NCBI GenBank assembly: GCA_001766965.1
Contig: MEKM01000036.1
Coordinates: forward strand, 453-11,886
Direction of reading: 5' to 3'
Origin: Acidobacteria bacterium RIFCSPHIGHO2_01_FULL_67_28
GTDB taxonomy: Bacteria > Acidobacteriota > Terriglobia > Acidiferrales > 2-02-FULL-67-57
Length of the DNA stretch: 11,434 nucleotides
Below are positions 8,121 to 11,434 of this stretch, in pieces (within the stretch, counting starts at the first letter, position 1; each line of letters opens with the position of its first letter). The notes under the pieces were generated by a model, which was not told the DNA's origin, did no database searches, and saw nothing but the letters and a program-made list of their open reading frames with translations. The position numbers were made by a program, and so were the translations under genes.

Positions 8121-9292
8121 ACGGCGCCGACACCTTGCGGCCGCAGCTCGAGCGCTGGCAGCGCCGCGCTCTTGTCGTGGGCGTGGTGAGCCTGGCGCTG
8201 TGCGCCGGCGGCGGCTGGATGTCGCGCGGGCAATTCTTCCAGTCCTACCTGCTCGGGTTCCTGTTCTGGGCGGGCCTGACGCTCGGCTGCTTCGCGCTGC
8301 TGCTGCTTCACCAGACCTTCGGGGCCGGCTGGGGGTTCGTGATGCAGCGCACGCTCGAGGCGGGGACGCGCGTGTTCCCGCTGCTGGCGGCGCTCTTCGT
8401 GCCGCTGCTCTTCGGCCTGCACGACCTCTACGAATGGACGCACGCGGAGGTCGTGGCCGGCGACCCGGTGCTCACGGAGAAGAGCGCTTACCTGAACGTG
8501 GGCTTCTTCACGGGCCGCGCCGCCTTCTATTTCCTGGCCTGGGCCGGTGCGGCCTACCTGCTGAACAAGTGGTCGCGGGAGCTCGACACGAGCGGCGACC
8601 CGCGGCTGGCGGGGCGGCTGCGCAATGCGGGCCCGCCCGGGCTGCTCCTCTACGGGCTGACGGCCACCTTCGCGGGCGTCGACTGGATAATGTCGCTCGA
8701 GCCGCACTGGTTCTCGACCATGTTCGGCCTGATTCTCATCGTCGGGCAGGTGTTGAGCACGCTGGCCTTCGTCGTCATCGTCGTCGGCCGCCTGGCCGAG
8801 CACCCGCCGCCCGATAAAGTCGCCCGGCCGCAGCACTTCCACGACTTCGGCAACCTGATGCTGGCCTTCACCATGATTTGGGCCTACCTCTCTTTTTCGC
8901 AGTTCCTCATCATCTGGGCGGGGAACCTGCCGGAGACCATCACCTGGTACCAGCACCGCAGCACAGGCGGCTGGCAGTGGCTGGCGCTGGGGCTGTTCCT
9001 CTTCAGCTTCGCGCTGCCGTTCGTGCTGCTGCTGTCGCGGCGGAGCAAGCGCCGGGCGGGGACGCTGGCGCTGGTGGGCGGGGTGGTGCTCGGGATGCGG
9101 CTGGTGGAGCACTTCTGGCTGGTGGCACCGACGTTTCGCCCCGGACTGACTGTGCACTGGATGGATTTGGCCGCTCCGATCGGAATCGGGGGTCTGTGGC
9201 TGGCCTTCTTTTTCTATCAGCTCAAAGGCCGGCCGACGCTGCCGCAGCTTGATCCGCGGCTGAAAGAGGCTTTCGCTGATGAAGGGCACTGA
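8117..9292 (+). CDS. actF: ACIII subunit ActF, NrfD-like membrane protein
   Basis: A 391-residue polytopic membrane protein with about ten hydrophobic helices, the second large membrane subunit of ACIII and a distant relative of ActC. Recognisable stretches are GLHDLYEWTHAE (about 101-112), the FAGVDWIMSLEPHWFSTMFG region (about 185-204), and MIWAYLSFSQFLIIWAGNLP (about 253-272), the most characteristic ActF segment; many membrane-embedded acidic and histidine residues could serve proton transfer. Current models give ActF a supporting or proton-conducting role rather than the main quinol site. The start at 8117 makes an ATGA overlap with actE; the frame is open much further upstream but that part is the shadow of actE. 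It overlaps the next gene by 14 nt. Confidence 0.92.
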   Translation: MNGADTLRPQLERWQRRALVVGVVSLALCAGGGWMSRGQFFQSYLLGFLFWAGLTLGCFALLLLHQTFGAGWGFVMQRTLEAGTRVFPLLAALFVPLLFGLHDLYEWTHAEVVAGDPVLTEKSAYLNVGFFTGRAAFYFLAWAGAAYLLNKWSRELDTSGDPRLAGRLRNAGPPGLLLYGLTATFAGVDWIMSLEPHWFSTMFGLILIVGQVLSTLAFVVIVVGRLAEHPPPDKVARPQHFHDFGNLMLAFTMIWAYLSFSQFLIIWAGNLPETITWYQHRSTGGWQWLALGLFLFSFALPFVLLLSRRSKRRAGTLALVGGVVLGMRLVEHFWLVAPTFRPGLTVHWMDLAAPIGIGGLWLAFFFYQLKGRPTLPQLDPRLKEAFADEGH

Positions 9293-9692
9293 ACACACCC
9301 ACGGCGGGGGGTACGAGCAGCGGGACGTCAAGGTCAGCTTCTTGGCCTACGTCGTCGTGGGGTTGTTCCTGCTTATGCTGGCGGGGATGGGAGTGAGTTG
9401 GTGGTTCCAGAGCTGGACGGCGAGTGGGCGTCGCGCCCAAGACGTGCCGCTGCCGCCGGTGGCCGCGAGCCTGCCGGCGACGCCGCCCGAGCCGCGCCTG
9501 CAAGTGGCCCCGGCGACCGACCTGGCTCATATCCGGGCCGGGGAAGAGGCGTTGCTCGACCGCTACGAATGGATTGACCCGAAGAGCGGCCTGGTGCGGA
9601 TTCCCATTGACCGCGCCATGGAACTCGTGGCGGTGCGCGGCCTGCCGACCCGCCCGCCGCCGTCGGGCGAGAAAGGGAAAGCAGGGCAATGA
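9279..9692 (+). CDS. Conserved small membrane protein between actF and sco, function unknown
   Basis: A 137-residue protein with a His-rich start (THTHGGGYEQRD form), one transmembrane helix (20-43), a proline-rich linker (56-78) and a small C-terminal domain with the pattern YEWIDPKSGLVRIPIDRAM (96-114) and RGLP (120-123). The topology is probably N-in, C-out, placing the domain in the periplasm. I recall proteins with this YxWxDxxxGxVRIPIDRAM signature next to sco and cox genes in several bacterial groups, always unnamed, so a role in oxidase or ACIII assembly is plausible, but nothing in the sequence shows a metal or heme site. AAAGAGG (9263-9269) lies 9 nt before the ATG. The gene overlaps actF by 14 nt and sco by 4 nt (ATGA), so it is translated with them. 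Confidence 0.85.
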   Translation: MKGTEHTHGGGYEQRDVKVSFLAYVVVGLFLLMLAGMGVSWWFQSWTASGRRAQDVPLPPVAASLPATPPEPRLQVAPATDLAHIRAGEEALLDRYEWIDPKSGLVRIPIDRAMELVAVRGLPTRPPPSGEKGKAGQ

Positions 9693-10546
9693 AGGGATCA
9701 AAAACGCGCGCGCAGACAGTCCGGGCGTGGGCGCTGGCCGCCTTGTGGCTGCTGGCCGGGAGCGCGCCGCTCGGAGCGCAGTCGGCCGCCGAGGTCATCC
9801 GCCAGGTGGCCTTCAAGCAGAGAATCAACCAGCCGCTGCCGCTCGAGTTGAAGTTCCGCGACGAAACCGGGCGGGCGGTGGCGCTGGGCGACTACTTCGG
9901 GCGGCGCCCGGTGGTGCTGGCGCTGGTCTATTACGAGTGCCCGATGCTCTGCAACTACGTCGAGAACGGGCTAGTGAAAGCCCTGCGGGCGCTCACCTTC
10001 GAGCCGGGCCGGGAGTTCGACGTGGTGATCGTGAGCTTCGCCCCCAACGAAACCCCGGCGCTCGCCGCCGCGAAGAAGGAGAGCGTCCTCAAGGAGTACG
10101 ACCGGGCGCGCACGGCCGCCGGCTGGCACTTCCTGACCGGCGAGCCGGACGCCATCCGGCAGCTCACCGAGGCCGTGGGCTTCCGCTATCTCTACGACGA
10201 AAAGAGCCAGCAGTACGCGCACGCCAGCGGGCTGATGGTGGCGACGCCGGAAGGGAAGCTTTTCCGGTATTTCTACGGAATTGAATACGCGCCGCGCGAC
10301 CTGCGCCTGGCGTTGGTGGAAGCCTCGGCCAACAAGCTGGGCACGCCGGTGGACCAGGTGCTGCTCTACTGCTTCCACTACGACCCGGAGACGGGCAAGT
10401 ACGGCGTGCTCATCACCCGGGTCATCCGCCTGGCGGGCTCGGCGACGGCGCTGGCGCTGGCGGCGTTTCTCCTGGTGATGTTCCGGCGCGAGCGGCGGTT
10501 GAGTGCGGCCGCGGGCGGCGGAACCCGCAACACGGTGAGGACCTGA
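9689..10546 (+). CDS. sco: SCO1/SenC-type copper chaperone
   Basis: A 285-residue exported protein of the SCO1/SenC thioredoxin-like family, which delivers copper to, or reduces, the CuA site of cytochrome c oxidase subunit II. A signal sequence spans about residues 11-30 (probable cleavage after GAQ). The thioredoxin-fold domain has the copper site YYECPMLCNY with C84 and C88, and the distant histidine H178 in YAHASGLMV. Unlike most SCO proteins, held by an N-terminal helix, this one also has a C-terminal transmembrane helix (about 245-265) followed by arginines (RRERR). Just before that helix is LLYCFHYDP with C228 and H230, a further possible metal pair. It overlaps the preceding gene by 4 nt and ends 3 nt before coxB, whose product would be its client. 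Confidence 0.92.
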   Translation: MKGSKTRAQTVRAWALAALWLLAGSAPLGAQSAAEVIRQVAFKQRINQPLPLELKFRDETGRAVALGDYFGRRPVVLALVYYECPMLCNYVENGLVKALRALTFEPGREFDVVIVSFAPNETPALAAAKKESVLKEYDRARTAAGWHFLTGEPDAIRQLTEAVGFRYLYDEKSQQYAHASGLMVATPEGKLFRYFYGIEYAPRDLRLALVEASANKLGTPVDQVLLYCFHYDPETGKYGVLITRVIRLAGSATALALAAFLLVMFRRERRLSAAAGGGTRNTVRT

Positions 10547-10549
10547 CCG

Positions 10550-11434
10550 GTGGATACGCTTATTCATCTCGCGTTCTGGGCGATGCTCCAGCAAGGCGTG
10601 CCCATCGTCCCCGAGCGCGCCTCGAGCGTGGCCAAGCAGATCGACTACCTCTACTACTTCCTGACCGGGGTGACGCTGTTCTTCAGCGCGCTCATCTTCT
10701 CGCTGGTCTTCTACTTCGCCGTCCGCTACCGGCAGCGGCACCCGGACGAGCGCCCGCAGCCCATCCACGGCTCCCTGGGGTTGGAAGTGCTGTGGTCGGC
10801 GATACCGCTGGGGCTGACGATGGTGATGTTCTTCTGGGGCGCGCACCTTTTTTACATTGTGCGCACGCCGCCGAGCGACGCCACCCAGCTCTACGTCGTC
10901 GGCAAGCAGTGGATGTGGAAGATCCAGCACCCGGAGGGGCAGCGGGAAATCAACGCGCTGCACGTGCCCGTGGGCCGGCCCGTGAAGCTCACCATGACCT
11001 CGGAAGACGTCATCCACAGCTTCTACATCCCGGCCTTCCGCATCAAGATGGACGTGCTGCCCGGGCGCTACACCGAGCTGTGGTTCACCGCCACCAAGGC
11101 CGGCACCTATCACCTCTTCTGCGCCGAGTACTGCGGCGCCAAGCACTCGGGGATGATCGGCTGGGTGACGGTACTGGAGCCGGCCGACTACGAAGCGTGG
11201 TTGAGCGGGGCGCCGGCCGGCGAGTCGCTGGAACAGGCCGGGGCGCGGCTCTTCCGCCAGCACAACTGCCACACCTGTCACGAGGCCGGGCCCACCTCGC
11301 GCGGGCCGTCGCTCGGTGAAATCCTGGGCAAGCAGGTGCGCCTGGCCAGCGGCGAAACCGTGGTGGTGGACGAAGGCTACCTGCGCGAGTCCATCCTGCA
11401 GCCCAACGCCAAAGTGGTGGCCGGCTACGAGTCG
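10550..11434 (+). CDS. coxB: Cytochrome c oxidase subunit II with fused cytochrome c (caa3 type), 3' truncated by window
   Basis: The frame is open from a GTG at 10550 to the end of the window, 295 codons, without a stop; only the 5' part is seen. GAGG (10537-10540) lies 9 nt upstream of the GTG; ATG 10583 is an alternative. Two transmembrane helices lie near residues 27-52 and 77-102. The periplasmic cupredoxin domain carries the CuA ligands H156 (VIHSFYIP), C191, E193, C195, H199 and M202 (FCAEYCGAKHSGM). It is followed by a cytochrome c domain whose heme site CHTCH is at 240-244, which identifies a caa3-type oxidase. Electrons from ACIII would enter at this heme, pass to CuA and go to subunit I, presumably encoded next. 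The rest of the cytochrome c domain, including its axial methionine, lies beyond the window. Confidence 0.93.
   Translation, partial: MDTLIHLAFWAMLQQGVPIVPERASSVAKQIDYLYYFLTGVTLFFSALIFSLVFYFAVRYRQRHPDERPQPIHGSLGLEVLWSAIPLGLTMVMFFWGAHLFYIVRTPPSDATQLYVVGKQWMWKIQHPEGQREINALHVPVGRPVKLTMTSEDVIHSFYIPAFRIKMDVLPGRYTELWFTATKAGTYHLFCAEYCGAKHSGMIGWVTVLEPADYEAWLSGAPAGESLEQAGARLFRQHNCHTCHEAGPTSRGPSLGEILGKQVRLASGETVVVDEGYLRESILQPNAKVVAGYES

Noticed and set aside
8030..9331. 433-codon minus-strand frame opposite actF
   Set aside because: It has a Gln/Arg/Glu-rich translation typical of the reverse strand of a GC-rich membrane protein gene; actF on the plus strand is recognisable.
10792..11319. Plus-strand 175-codon frame at the right end
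   Set aside because: It is out of frame with the real coxB, which runs from GTG 10550 off the window end; its translation shows no family pattern.

Overview
The window is GC-rich DNA from a Gram-negative, aerobically respiring bacterium. The dominant content is one tightly packed plus-strand operon, from 1977 to the right edge, encoding a complete Alternative Complex III (ACIII; ActA-B-C-D-E-F, a quinol:cytochrome c/oxidase oxidoreductase unrelated to bc1). It is followed by a small conserved membrane protein of unknown function, a SCO-type copper chaperone, and the start of a caa3-type cytochrome c oxidase (CoxB with a fused cytochrome c domain, cut by the window end). Gene order, high GC and REP-like palindromes fit Acidobacteriota best. 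That lineage is an inference from memory of similar loci; no rRNA or other marker gene is present to prove it.

Layout. 1-124: short leader with a small inverted repeat, no gene seen. 125-685 (+): YdeI/OmpD-associated family protein, apparently less GC-rich than the respiratory operon. 686-928: convergent intergenic stretch with several nested hairpins. 929-1480 (-): Cys-rich, single-span membrane protein of unknown function. 1481-1976: divergent intergenic region with a bipartite palindromic REP-like element (1744-1811) and the presumed control region of the act operon. 1977-10546: actA, actB, actC, actD, actE, actF, unknown 137-aa protein, sco. 10550-11434: coxB, 5' part only.

How the genes work together. 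In the standard ACIII scheme, quinol is oxidised at ActC (NrfD-type membrane subunit). Electrons then pass through the four Fe-S clusters of ActB to the five c-hemes of ActA and the monoheme lipoprotein ActE. From there they go to the heme c and CuA centre of the caa3 oxidase, whose CoxB begins at the right edge. ActD and ActF complete the membrane part, and SCO would deliver copper to CuA. Seven of the eight adjacent gene pairs in the run overlap (4 to 26 nt) and the last pair is separated by 3 nt, so translational coupling and co-transcription are very likely. That a quinol oxidoreductase and its terminal oxidase share one transcript argues that they work as a supercomplex.

I do not see a wholly new system. 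The least explained items are the 137-aa membrane protein between actF and sco, the Cys-rich minus-strand membrane protein, the palindromic element before actA, and an extra Cys-x-His motif plus C-terminal anchor in the SCO protein.
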